A DNA stretch of 64,000 nucleotides from the NCBI RefSeq assembly GCF_001424645.1, contig NZ_LMQR01000001.1:1608149-1672148 (forward strand), in the 5' to 3' direction. Below, piece after piece: positions 1-7,680 of this stretch (within the stretch, counting starts at the first letter, position 1; every line of letters starts with the position of its first letter). The position numbers and the translations under genes were made by a program. A model generated the notes under the pieces. It had not been told where the DNA came from and ran no database searches. It saw only the letters and a program-made list of their open reading frames with translations. The stretch is from Frigoribacterium sp. Leaf415 (GTDB taxonomy: Bacteria > Actinomycetota > Actinomycetes > Actinomycetales > Microbacteriaceae).

Positions 1-267
1 ATCGGCTGGCGCCTCGCCCGCGAGGCCTGGGGTCAGGGCTTCGCCACCGAGGCCGCCCGGGAGGCCGTCCGGTTCGCGTTCGACCCGTCCGGTGCCGACC
101 TGCCCGCCCTGATCAGCTTCACGGCAGCGGTCAACGAACCGTCCCGCCGCGTGATGCGCCGCCTCGGCATGACCCACGAGCCCGCCGACGACTTCGAGCA
201 CCCCGCGCTGCCGCCCGGCCACGAGCTGCGACCGCACGTTCTGTACCGGCTGAGCCGCGCCTCCTGA
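1..267 (+). CDS. GNAT-family N-acetyltransferase, C-terminal part
   Basis: Partial gene: the frame is open from the first base and stops with TGA at 265-267, so only the last 88 codons are present. The start GWRLAREAWGQGFATEAARE is the acetyl-CoA-binding segment (motif A) of RimJ/RimL-type acetyltransferases, and NEPSRRVMRRLGM is the usual second helix region. Proteins of this family transfer an acetyl group from acetyl-CoA to an amino group of a protein or small molecule. The substrate cannot be told. The last codons (Arg-Ala-Ser-stop) are written by a copy of the repeated CGCGCCTCCT motif. Confidence 0.85.
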   Translation: MGWRLAREAWGQGFATEAAREAVRFAFDPSGADLPALISFTAAVNEPSRRVMRRLGMTHEPADDFEHPALPPGHELRPHVLYRLSRAS

Positions 268-334
268 CCCCGCCGGTAACCCCCTTCCGCGGCATGAACC
301 ACGAAGGAACGGGGTTCGCCGCACGGAACGGGGT

Positions 335-1543
335 TCATCGCGTGGTGGGCCCGACGTCGACGCCGACCCCGATCAGCCCGTCGTCCGCGTCCGTCGCGAC
401 GAGCGCCTCGCCCACCTCGGCCAGCGGGATCGTCCTGCCGACGAGCGACTCGAGCGGCCATCGCCGCCACGCCTCGGACGCCCACGCCACAGCCGAGTCC
501 AGCCGCTCGGGCTCGGCGTCGCGCACACCGGTGACCGTCACGAGCCCCTCGACGAGCCGGGCACCGCTCACGCGCGTCTCCCTGCCGCCCGCCGCCGCCC
601 CCGCCAGCACCACGACTCCCCCGACGGCCACCTGCCCGACCAGGGCCGCCACCCCGGCGACCCCGTCGAACGCGAGTCCGACCGTGCGGTGACGCCCGGA
701 CCGGTCGACCGACGCGAGCACCCGCGACAGGGCGTGCGACCCGGTCGACGCACGGGGATCGGCCACGGCGACGGCGCCGAACGCGCGCGACCGCTCACGC
801 CGCGCCTCCTGGGGGTCGACGACCACGACGCGTGCCCCGGCGTCGGTGGCCATCGCCGTCGCGACCAGTCCGACGGCACCCGCGACGGACACGACGACGA
901 CCTGACCCGCGAGCGACGGCACCCCCGAGAGCCCGAGCACCGAGGAGGCGCGGTGCAGCACCTCCGCGGCCCTCGCGGTCACGTCCGCCACCGGGGCGAG
1001 CACGGCGGCGGGGACGTCGTCGGCGACGACCACCACGGCGGTTCCCCGGCGCAGGTGCACGTGGCTCGCGACCGCGCCGGACAGCTGCCAGCTGCGCCGC
1101 GTGCGCTCCTCGCCGTACCGCTCGCCCGAGACGCACGCCGAGGCCAGACCCCGATGACAGGGGACGCACCGCCCGCACGTCACCGTGCCGGACCAGACGA
1201 CGCGCATGCCGGGCCGCAGCCGACGGCCGTCGTGCGCCCGGGCGTGCTCGTCGGCCTCGACGACCCGCCCGACCGCCGAGCCACCCGGCACCACGGGCAG
1301 GGACGCCGCACCCCGACCGGTGAGCGAGCGCACCTCGTCCGGGCCGAAGGCGGCGAGCTCGACGGCGACCAGGGCGTCCCCCCGCGCCAGGCGCACCCCG
1401 GGCACCGCGATCTCGCTGAAGCCGAGCCCCGTGCCGAGCCAGACCTGCGCCGTCGCCGGCGGGTCCAGGCACACGTCGTGGCCGTCGAGCACGGGGCGCA
1501 TCGGGTCGACCCGCAGCCGCCCCGCCGGCGTCGCCCTCGACAT
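335..1543 (-). CDS. Medium-chain dehydrogenase (MDR, zinc-ADH-like) lacking the catalytic-zinc ligands
   Basis: About 402 residues. The N-terminal GroES-like half carries the structural-zinc cysteines (CGRCVPC followed by SAC), and the C-terminal Rossmann half has the glycine run VVVSVAGAVGLVA and the acidic end of strand two (VVVVDP). Where normal family members have Cys-Gly-x-Asp and Gly-His-Glu for the catalytic zinc, this protein reads FGPDE and PGGSA, so the active-site metal is probably absent. It may be an NAD(P)-dependent oxidoreductase of altered chemistry. The ATG at 1543 follows a purine-rich GAGGGGTGGGGG. It lies downstream of gntK on the same strand, 125 bases away, so co-transcription with gluconate genes is possible but unproven. 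Confidence 0.7.
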   Translation of the reverse strand: MSRATPAGRLRVDPMRPVLDGHDVCLDPPATAQVWLGTGLGFSEIAVPGVRLARGDALVAVELAAFGPDEVRSLTGRGAASLPVVPGGSAVGRVVEADEHARAHDGRRLRPGMRVVWSGTVTCGRCVPCHRGLASACVSGERYGEERTRRSWQLSGAVASHVHLRRGTAVVVVADDVPAAVLAPVADVTARAAEVLHRASSVLGLSGVPSLAGQVVVVSVAGAVGLVATAMATDAGARVVVVDPQEARRERSRAFGAVAVADPRASTGSHALSRVLASVDRSGRHRTVGLAFDGVAGVAALVGQVAVGGVVVLAGAAAGGRETRVSGARLVEGLVTVTGVRDAEPERLDSAVAWASEAWRRWPLESLVGRTIPLAEVGEALVATDADDGLIGVGVDVGPTTR

Positions 1544-1668
1544 CGTCCCCCACCCCTCGCACCCGGCCTCCGGTGCACGCCGCGAGCCTAGGCAGGGCGG
1601 GTGGCGGCCCGGCGAACCCCCGGCGTCCACCGGGTGAACGCGCCGATCCGCGGGAGGCGCGGGTCGGG

Positions 1669-2262
1669 TCAGGCGACCGGCGTCAGCCCCAGGGCCCGGA
1701 TCACGTCGTCGGCCTCGTCCTCGGGCGACCGGCCGGCGTCGACCACGACGTGGCGTTCGTCGGCCTCGGGCGGTTCGAGCGTCGCGACCTGCGAGTCGAG
1801 CAGCGTGGTCGGCATGAAGTGGCCCTCGCGGGCGGCCATGCGGTCGCCGAGCAGGTCGCGGCTGCCGCGCAGGTAGACGAAGACGACGTTGTGCTCGCGC
1901 AGCACGTCGCGGTACTTCCGCTTCAGCGCCGAGCAGGTGATCACGCCCGGCACGCCCGCCATGGCGTGCTCCACGATCCAGGACGAGACCGTGTCGAGCC
2001 AGGGGGCCCGGTCGTCGTCGTCGAGCGGGGTGCCGGCCGCCATCTTCGCGACGTTCTCGTCGGGGTGCAGGTCGTCGCCCTCGTACGAGTCCCAGCCGAG
2101 CCGTTCGGCGAGCAGGCCCGCGACAGTCGACTTGCCCGAACCCGACACGCCCATGACGACGAGCACGGGATCGGCGGCGTAGGGCCCGCCCGCCGGCGCC
2201 GCGCCTCCTGCGTCCGTCGCGGCACCCGAGGAGGCGCGGTCCGCGTTCTGGAGGACGGGCAT
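1669..2262 (-). CDS. gntK: Gluconokinase
   Basis: 197 residues. It phosphorylates gluconate to 6-phosphogluconate with ATP, feeding the pentose phosphate pathway in the cytoplasm. The P-loop GVSGSGKST is at residues 38-46, followed by the family motifs GDDLHP, DDRAPWL and CSALKRKYRD (gluconate-binding region). The ATG at 2262 overlaps the stop of the permease gene (TGATG), which fixes the start and shows translational coupling. The first 35 residues are a low-complexity Ala/Gly extension that contains both arms of a CGCGCCTCCT inverted pair, a segment not needed for the fold. Confidence 0.93.
   Translation of the reverse strand: MPVLQNADRASSGAATDAGGAAPAGGPYAADPVLVVMGVSGSGKSTVAGLLAERLGWDSYEGDDLHPDENVAKMAAGTPLDDDDRAPWLDTVSSWIVEHAMAGVPGVITCSALKRKYRDVLREHNVVFVYLRGSRDLLGDRMAAREGHFMPTTLLDSQVATLEPPEADERHVVVDAGRSPEDEADDVIRALGLTPVA
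2199..2239. repeat. Inverted pair of the CGCGCCTCCT motif
   Basis: CCGCGCCTCCT (2199-2209) is followed after 19 bases by its exact reverse complement (2229-2239). The pair falls inside the variable N-terminal extension of gntK and could form an 11-bp stem in mRNA or DNA. Confidence 0.7.
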
Positions 2263-3653
2263 CAGATGAACACGCTCGCGAGCATGACCCCGGCGAGGGC
2301 CGTGAGGCTGAGGACGCACTCCATCAGGCTCCAGGTCTTGAAGTTCTGCCCCACCGTGGTGCCGAGGTACTCCTTGATGAGCCAGAAGCCGGCGTCGTTC
2401 ACGTGCGACAGGAAGACCGAGCCCGCACCGATGGCGAGCACCAGCAGCGAGGCCTCGGGGGTCGACATGTCGGCGGCGAGCGGGGCCATGATGCCGGCGG
2501 CCGTGACCGTGGCGACGGTGGCGGACCCGGTGGCGACGCGCACGAGGGCCGCGACGACCCAGGCGACGAGCAGGACGCTGACGCCCGACTCCGAGACGGC
2601 GTCACCGATCACGGTGCCGATGCCGGTGTCGATGAGCACCTGCTTGAACCCGCCGCCGGCACCGACGATGAGCAGGATGCCGGCGACGTCGGGCAGCGAC
2701 GAGCCGAGCGTCTTCGACACGGCGGCCTTGTCCATGCCCCCGGCGCGGGCGTAGAAGACCATCGCGTAGAGCACGGCGACGGTCAGCGCGACCATGGGCG
2801 TCCCGAGGAACTCGAGCAGGTCGACCCAGGAGCCCGTGGCCGTCGGCAGCGCCGCCTCGCGGATCGATCGGGCGAGCATCAGCACGACGGGCAGCAGGAT
2901 GCCGATCAGGGCGTTCACGAAGCTGGGGCGCTTGCGGGCCGAGCCCTCGCCGCCGTCCTCCTCTTTCGAGACGAAGAGGTCGGGCACCGGAACGGGAGCC
3001 CACTTCGCGGCGAGCTTCGAGAACAGCGGCCCGGCCACGATCACGGTGGGGATGGCCACGAGCACGCCGAGGCCGAGGGTGAGACCGAGGTCGGCGCCGA
3101 CGGTCGACACGGCGAGCAGCGGACCGGGGTGCGGAGGCACGAGGGCGTGCATCGCCGAGAGGCCGGCGAGCGCCGGGATCGCGATGCGCATGAGCGGCAG
3201 ACCCGAGCGGCGGGCGACGAGCACGATCACCGGGATGAGCAGCACGAGGCCGACCTCGAAGAACATCGGCAGGCCGATCAGCGCGCCGATCAGGGCCATC
3301 ACCCAGGGCAGTGCCTTCTGGGACGAGCGCGAGATCAGGGTGTCGACGATGCGGTCGGCTCCGCCCGAGTCGCTGAGCAGCTTGCCGAACATCGCGCCGA
3401 GTCCGATGAGGATGCCGACGCTCGTCATGGTCGAGCCGAAGCCGGTGCCGAAGCTCGTGACGGCGTCGCCCGGGGCGAGGCCCGCGCCGATGCCGACCCC
3501 GACGGCGCCGAGCAGCAGCGCGAGGAAGGGGTGGACCTTCAGCCAGGTGATGAGGCCGACGATCACGACGATGCCCACGAGGGCCGCGATGATCAACTGC
3601 GCGTCGGTGCCCGAGGGCGTGGGGGCGGCGGTCGCCGCGGCGAGGAGGTGCAT
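2262..3653 (-). CDS. gntP: Gluconate:H+ symporter, GntP family
   Basis: 463 residues with about a dozen hydrophobic segments. It resembles the GntP/GntT family throughout: GLGAMFGKLLSDSGGADRI, the MFFEVGLVLLIPVI segment, and ALVPPHPGPLLA, which is the family signature. It imports gluconate or a related sugar acid with protons, and the next gene phosphorylates the substrate. The start ATG is preceded by GGAAGGAC at good spacing. It is divergent from the FadR-type regulator, with a palindromic operator in the 214-base gap. The exact sugar acid is inferred from the partner kinase. Confidence 0.92.
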   Translation of the reverse strand: MHLLAAATAAPTPSGTDAQLIIAALVGIVVIVGLITWLKVHPFLALLLGAVGVGIGAGLAPGDAVTSFGTGFGSTMTSVGILIGLGAMFGKLLSDSGGADRIVDTLISRSSQKALPWVMALIGALIGLPMFFEVGLVLLIPVIVLVARRSGLPLMRIAIPALAGLSAMHALVPPHPGPLLAVSTVGADLGLTLGLGVLVAIPTVIVAGPLFSKLAAKWAPVPVPDLFVSKEEDGGEGSARKRPSFVNALIGILLPVVLMLARSIREAALPTATGSWVDLLEFLGTPMVALTVAVLYAMVFYARAGGMDKAAVSKTLGSSLPDVAGILLIVGAGGGFKQVLIDTGIGTVIGDAVSESGVSVLLVAWVVAALVRVATGSATVATVTAAGIMAPLAADMSTPEASLLVLAIGAGSVFLSHVNDAGFWLIKEYLGTTVGQNFKTWSLMECVLSLTALAGVMLASVFI

Positions 3654-3768
3654 TCCGTCGCGTCCTTCCGAGGACGCTTCACTGCGACCTCTTCGTCGTG
3701 GGCCGGAGCCCGTGGGGTTGTCGTCCGGCTGCGCCCGACGGATGTCTGGCAGTCTTGTCTCGCGGACG

Positions 3769-3795
3769 AGTCTGATTAGTGTGAATAATCAGACT
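3769..3795. promoter_or_regulatory. Probable operator of the gluconate regulator
   Basis: AGTCTGATTA (3769-3778) and its exact reverse complement TAATCAGACT (3786-3795) are separated by seven bases. This AT-rich palindrome stands out in the GC-rich gap between the divergent permease and FadR-type regulator genes, the expected place for an autoregulated GntR-family operator. Confidence 0.65.
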
Positions 3796-3867
3796 TATGG
3801 AGTGTGCCACAGTCACCACGACCGCGCCACCCCTCCTTTCCGCACCTCTCTCCCCTAGGAGTCGACG

Positions 3868-4602
3868 ATGACACCCGGTCTCTCTTCCTCACGAGAACGC
3901 GGCCTGCACGCCCGCGTGGTGGACGTCCTCGGCACCGAGATCGTCGACGGCCGGCTCGCCGTGGGCTCCATCCTGAACCTCGACGACCTCGCGGCCCGGT
4001 TCACCGTCTCGCGGTCGGTGCTGCGCGAGGCCCTGCGGGTGCTGCAGTCGCTCGGCATGGTCGAACCGCGACAGCGCATCGGCACGCAGGTGCTCCCCCG
4101 CACCTCGTGGGACCTCATGAACCCGCAGATCATCCTCTGGCGCGGCCGCAGCCCCGAGTACTTCGTCCAGATGCGCGAACTGCTCGAGCTGCGACTCGGC
4201 CTCGAGCCGGTCGCGGCCCGCTTGAGCGCCCTGGCCTTCACGCCCGACCAGGCCTCGGTCGTAGAGGACGCGGCGCGCACGATGGTGGCGGCCGCCGAGT
4301 CCGGGGACGGCCGCGCCTACCTCGAGGCCGACGTCGCCTTCCACACCGCCGTGCTGCGCGGCTCGGGCAACGACGTGATCGGGCACTTCGCCTCGACCGT
4401 CGAGGCCCTGCTGCGCACCCGCACCGAAGAACGCCGGTTCACCATCACCGAGTACACGCCCGCGGCGGCCGAGCTGCACCTCGACCTGGCCCTCGCGATC
4501 CGGGCCGGCGACGCGGACGCCGCCTTCTCCCGCTCGTGGCAGCTGATCGACACGACCGTCGACGAGTTCGTCGCCGAGTCCGGCGGCTCCCCCGCGACCT
4601 GA
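3868..4602 (+). CDS. GntR-family (FadR/FCD type) transcriptional regulator
   Basis: 244 residues. An N-terminal winged helix (residues about 10-75, with the recognition region FTVSRSVLREALRVLQSLGMV) is followed by an alpha-helical FCD ligand domain; histidines in DVAFHTAVL and AELHLDLA fit the metal-binding pocket of FCD domains. It starts with ATG after TAGGAG. Divergent transcription from the gluconate permease and kinase suggests that it represses them until gluconate or 6-phosphogluconate is present, as for GntR-type gluconate repressors. The effector is inferred. Confidence 0.9.
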   Translation: MTPGLSSSRERGLHARVVDVLGTEIVDGRLAVGSILNLDDLAARFTVSRSVLREALRVLQSLGMVEPRQRIGTQVLPRTSWDLMNPQIILWRGRSPEYFVQMRELLELRLGLEPVAARLSALAFTPDQASVVEDAARTMVAAAESGDGRAYLEADVAFHTAVLRGSGNDVIGHFASTVEALLRTRTEERRFTITEYTPAAAELHLDLALAIRAGDADAAFSRSWQLIDTTVDEFVAESGGSPAT

Positions 4603-4827
4603 TCCGCGCCTCCTGCCCTCACGCCGAATGCCGGCCGGCCCCTCCCTCCCGCTGTGCAATTCGCGACCACTCGACTGCGACACGCCGCCCGAAGCCCCTC
4701 TCAGGCGGCGCGTCGCTCGTACCCGCACGGCGCACACGGCCGACACACCGAGGAGGCGCGGCGAACGCACAGGCGCCCGTCACGTCCCGTTCACGTCCGG
4801 GTCGCCCCCGTGGTGGAGCATCGACGC
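4603..4827. other. 225-base intergenic gap with two opposed motif copies
   Basis: No gene is visible. CCGCGCCTCCT sits two bases after the regulator stop (4604-4614) and its exact reverse complement AGGAGGCGCGG is at 4751-4761. The stretch between them is unremarkable. Confidence 0.5.
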
Positions 4828-5139
4828 ATGATCTCGCTCAGCGCCCTCGTGAAGCCGAAGGACGGAATCCACTCGGTCCGCCTGCTCGAGAAGAGCCTCC
4901 GCGACCACTACGAGAACGTGCCCGTGAAGGACCACCAGTACCTGGTCCGCTTCGCCGACGGCCCGGCTCTCGTGACCGACGAGCTCGCGGGCCTGCGGGT
5001 CGACGTCGTCGTCTCGGACGAGCGGGCCGCGACGCACTTCCGCGAGGCGCTCGCCGGCGAGATCGCGACCCGCGTCCTCGGCCGGACCGTCGACGTCGTG
5101 TGGTCGCGCTCGGCGACCGTGCCCGCGCCGCTGCGCTGA
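4828..5139 (+). CDS. Small hypothetical protein, 103 residues
   Basis: I do not recognise this family. The ATG at 4828 has GGTGGAG upstream. The protein is mixed charged and hydrophobic, without signal peptide or membrane segment. It alternates basic and acidic stretches and ends in VDVVWSRSATVPAPLR. It stands alone between the FadR-type regulator and the convergent OhrR-like gene. Codon use (strong G/C at third positions) supports coding in this frame rather than in the overlapping frames. Confidence 0.6.
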   Translation: MISLSALVKPKDGIHSVRLLEKSLRDHYENVPVKDHQYLVRFADGPALVTDELAGLRVDVVVSDERAATHFREALAGEIATRVLGRTVDVVWSRSATVPAPLR

Positions 5140-5161
5140 GGCGCGCCGGAGACCGACGGGG

Positions 5162-5686
5162 TCAGTCGCCCTCGGCGTCCGCGGCGACGATCAACTTCGT
5201 CATCGTGCGGTGCAGCACGACGAGCTCGTCGTGCGTCAGTCCGAGCCGCGCCATCATGCGCCCGGGGATGCTCTCGGCCTCGCGCCTCAGCCCGGCACCC
5301 GCCGGGGTCAGCTCGATCGACAACGCCCGCTCGTCGTCGGCCCGTCGTCCGCGCGTCAGCAGCCCCTGGGCCTCGAGCCGCTTCAGCAGCGGACTGAGCG
5401 TGCCCGGGTCGAGCCGGAGCAGTCGGCTGAGCTCTCGACCCGAGAGCGGTGCGTGCTGCCACAGGGCCAGCATGACGAGGTACTGCGGGTGCGTCAGCCC
5501 GAGAGGCTCGAGCACCGGACGGTAGGCCGCCACGACCCCCCGCGACGCGACCGAGAGCGCGAAGCAGATCTGGCTCTCGAGCTCGAGCGGGTCCGCGACC
5601 TCGCGTGAGCCGGAACCCGCGTCGCCGGCAGCGCTCCGGCCCGCGGCACCGGCGGCACCCACGCCCGCGGCCCCGGCGGCGTTCAT
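5162..5686 (-). CDS. ohrR: MarR-family repressor, OhrR-like
   Basis: 174 residues: a low-complexity Ala/Gly N-terminus, then a MarR winged helix with GLTHPQYLVMLALW, the recognition helix RLDPGTLSPLLKRLEAQGLL and the wing RADDERALSIELT. The segment QICFALSVASR matches the peroxide-sensing region of OhrR proteins, with the reactive cysteine at about residue 41. Such proteins release DNA when the cysteine is oxidised by organic hydroperoxides. The start overlaps the end of the upstream zinc-finger-like gene by four bases, so the two are coupled. No ohr peroxidase gene is visible next to it. Confidence 0.8.
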   Translation of the reverse strand: MNAAGAAGVGAAGAAGRSAAGDAGSGSREVADPLELESQICFALSVASRGVVAAYRPVLEPLGLTHPQYLVMLALWQHAPLSGRELSRLLRLDPGTLSPLLKRLEAQGLLTRGRRADDERALSIELTPAGAGLRREAESIPGRMMARLGLTHDELVVLHRTMTKLIVAADAEGD

Positions 5687-5922
5687 GCCCGCGGCACCGG
5701 GCAGTGCACCATGGTGCGGACGCCCGTCCGGTCGACGACGTGCTCGTCCATCGGTGCACCGCAGAGCGGGCAGACGCCACCGTGCTGCGGCGCGACCGCC
5801 GGCGCCTCGTTCTTCAACCCCAACTGAGCGCCGCCGATGTAGGGCCGCAGCCGGGCGTTCATGCGCTCGACCAGGTCGCCGAACCTGCTGCCGTGGTCGT
5901 GGTGCCGCTCGGGTCTCGTCAT
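5683..5922 (-). CDS. Small zinc-ribbon-like protein, 79 residues
   Basis: The C-terminal half has CPLCGAPMDEHVVDRTGVRT then MVHC, giving Cys51, Cys54 and a His-Cys pair that could hold a metal ion. The N-terminus is polar with a His-rich start. I cannot name the family. It is the first gene of a two-gene unit with the OhrR-like repressor (ATGA overlap). The ATG is preceded by TAGACT and seven bases, which suggests a leaderless transcript. Its pairing with a redox-sensing repressor makes a thiol or metal role conceivable, as inference only. Confidence 0.65.
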   Translation of the reverse strand: MTRPERHHDHGSRFGDLVERMNARLRPYIGGAQLGLKNEAPAVAPQHGGVCPLCGAPMDEHVVDRTGVRTMVHCPVPRA

Positions 5923-5929
5923 GATCGTG

Positions 5930-5947
5930 AGTCTACCAACGATTGGT
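5930..5947 (-). promoter_or_regulatory. Candidate leaderless promoter with overlapping MarR-type operator
   Basis: On the minus strand a -10-like TAGACT (5935-5930) lies seven bases before the ATG at 5922. The palindrome ACCAACGATTGGT (5935-5947; 5-bp arms, 3-base centre) abuts it, so a bound repressor would block the promoter. This fits autoregulation by the OhrR-like protein. Confidence 0.55.
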
Positions 5948-5982
5948 GCCCCAACGACAGGGCGTCAACCCGAGACACACGA

Positions 5983-6015
5983 CCGCGCCCGCCCCGACGA
6001 ACGGGGCGGGCGCGG
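5983..6015. terminator. Strong hairpin after the stress-protein gene
   Basis: A perfect 14-bp stem, CCGCGCCCGCCCCG (5983-5996) with its reverse complement (6002-6015), has a 5-base loop. It lies just downstream of the minus-strand gene ending at 6050. No long U tract follows, which is common in actinobacteria. An AGGAGGCGCG motif copy follows at 6029. Confidence 0.7.
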
Positions 6016-6049
6016 ACAGGCGGAACCGAGGAGGCGCGGCGGCCGCCGG

Positions 6050-6766
6050 TCAGGCGACCTTGCGACCCTGCGCCAACGTCTGGTGCGCCCGGGCGGCGAG
6101 TTCGCCGCGGACCAGCACCTCGTACCGGCCGGCCTCCATGGTGCGGACCGACGAGAAGTCGCGACGACCACGCAGCATCTTGTGGCCGACGAAGCCCCAC
6201 AGGGCACCCCACAGGGCACCGAGGCCGACGGCCACGAGCAGCACGCCGATCCAGGCGTCGCTCGGGGCGAAGATGCCGAACAGCAGCCCGAGCAGCAGGC
6301 CGAACCAGGCGCCGCCACCGGCGCCGCGTCCGGCGGCCTTGCCCGAGGTCAGCCGACCCGAGACGTTCTCGACGGTGCGGATGTCGTGACCGACGATCGA
6401 GACGCTCTCGACGGGGAACCCCTCGTCGGACAACAGGTCGACGGCCGACTGCGCGTCCTCGTACTTGGTGAACGAGGCCAGCACCTGGGGGTAGCCGGCG
6501 CCGGCGAATGCGCCGATGCCACCGGGGCCGGGCGTGCCCGTCGTCGGGGTCGCCTGCGGCCCGGGCTGACCGTAGCCGGAGGGGCCGTAGCCGGGCTGGC
6601 CGTACGGCGCGCCCTGTTGACCGGGCGCCTGCCCCGGCTGCTGCCCCTGGTCGGGAGAGGCCGGCTGACCGGCGGGCTGCTGCCCGGTGCCCTGCGGCGC
6701 GTACTCGCCGTACGCGGGGCGCGGGCGGTCGTCGGGGGTGGGCGTGGTGTCCTGCTCGTTGCTCAT
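6050..6766 (-). CDS. General-stress-protein 17M-like membrane protein
   Basis: 238 residues. The first 85 residues are a disordered Pro/Gly/Gln-rich tail. A small alpha/beta domain follows (ASFTKYEDAQSAVDLLSDEGFPVESVSIVGHDIR), typical of the YflT/GSP17M family. Two adjacent hydrophobic helices with glycine zippers come next, then a short ferredoxin-like end (GRYEVLVRG). Members sit in the membrane with the soluble domain in the cytoplasm; their molecular job is poorly known. It is a single gene with its own terminator. Confidence 0.75.
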   Translation of the reverse strand: MSNEQDTTPTPDDRPRPAYGEYAPQGTGQQPAGQPASPDQGQQPGQAPGQQGAPYGQPGYGPSGYGQPGPQATPTTGTPGPGGIGAFAGAGYPQVLASFTKYEDAQSAVDLLSDEGFPVESVSIVGHDIRTVENVSGRLTSGKAAGRGAGGGAWFGLLLGLLFGIFAPSDAWIGVLLVAVGLGALWGALWGFVGHKMLRGRRDFSSVRTMEAGRYEVLVRGELAARAHQTLAQGRKVA

Positions 6767-6929
6767 GCTCCCGTTCTATCGCGCCCGCGTCGACGCGGAG
6801 GGAATGCACAGTCGGCCCACAGCATTCCTTGGCCCGCTCCCAGCCGTGCCGTCCGCACCACGACCCCTCCCCACGCTCCGGTCGCGACGCCGACCCGCCG
6901 ACCCACGTCACGTGGGGCAGGATCGAGGG

Positions 6930-7667
6930 ATGACCACCACCCACGTCCTCGTGCTCGACTTCGACGGGACCGTCTGCCTGGGCGACGGTCCGGTGCTGAC
7001 CTACGCGCGCCTCCTCGACGAGGCCCTCGCGGCGACCGACGAACAGCACCCGCCCCGGTTGGTCGAGGCGGTGCTCGCTCGGTTCGTGGGCAGCCCGCTC
7101 GACGACGAGCCGGCCGGGATCGACGACGCGATCGCGCACGCGGACGGCTCCCCCGACGGGTACGTCGTCGCCGAGCGGGTCTCGCGAGCCCTGGGCGTCG
7201 ACGACGCGGCCCGCTCGGCCGCCTACGCCGGGGCTCGCGCGGCCCTGGCCGACGGCCGTCTCGAGACCACGGCCCCCGAGGGACTCGCCGAGCTGCTCGA
7301 CTCGTTGCCCGACGGCGTGCACGTGGTGCTCGTCACGAACTCCCCCGAGCACGGCGTCGTCCAGCCGCTCGAGCGGCTCGGGCTCGCCGACCGCGTCGAC
7401 GAGATCGTCACCGACGCGCGCAAGCCGTCCGGGCTGCCTGCCGTGCTCGATCGGCTCCGGGCCGACGCGGGCCTCGACGACCGGCCCGACCGACTGCTCA
7501 GCGTCGGCGACATCTGGCCGAACGACCTCGAGCCGGCCGCGGCCCAGGGATCGCCGACCGCCCTGGTCGAGCGGTTCCCCGCCCCGGACGCGCGGCCCAC
7601 GCATCGCGCGACGACGCTGCCCGAGCTGTACCCGGCGATCCGCGCCTGGGCGACCCGCGCCTCCTGA
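6930..7667 (+). CDS. HAD-superfamily hydrolase
   Basis: 245 residues. The four HAD motifs are visible: DFDGTVC near the N-terminus (nucleophile Asp), LVTNSP (motif II), the lysine in ARKPSG (motif III) and VGDIWPNDLEPA (motif IV, metal-binding acids). The long segment between motifs I and II forms a helical cap. It is probably a small-molecule phosphatase; the substrate is unknown. The ATG follows CAGGATCGAGGG, which could be either a ribosome site or a -10 element of a leaderless mRNA. The last codons are written by a CGCGCCTCCT copy, and the gene converges on the LLM monooxygenase. Confidence 0.85.
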   Translation: MTTTHVLVLDFDGTVCLGDGPVLTYARLLDEALAATDEQHPPRLVEAVLARFVGSPLDDEPAGIDDAIAHADGSPDGYVVAERVSRALGVDDAARSAAYAGARAALADGRLETTAPEGLAELLDSLPDGVHVVLVTNSPEHGVVQPLERLGLADRVDEIVTDARKPSGLPAVLDRLRADAGLDDRPDRLLSVGDIWPNDLEPAAAQGSPTALVERFPAPDARPTHRATTLPELYPAIRAWATRAS

Positions 7668-7680
7668 GCCGAGGACGACC

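Noticed and set aside
6801..6827. GGAATGC/GCATTCC inverted repeat upstream of the HAD gene
   Set aside because: Seven-bp arms with a long loop and no clear link to a promoter; could occur by chance.
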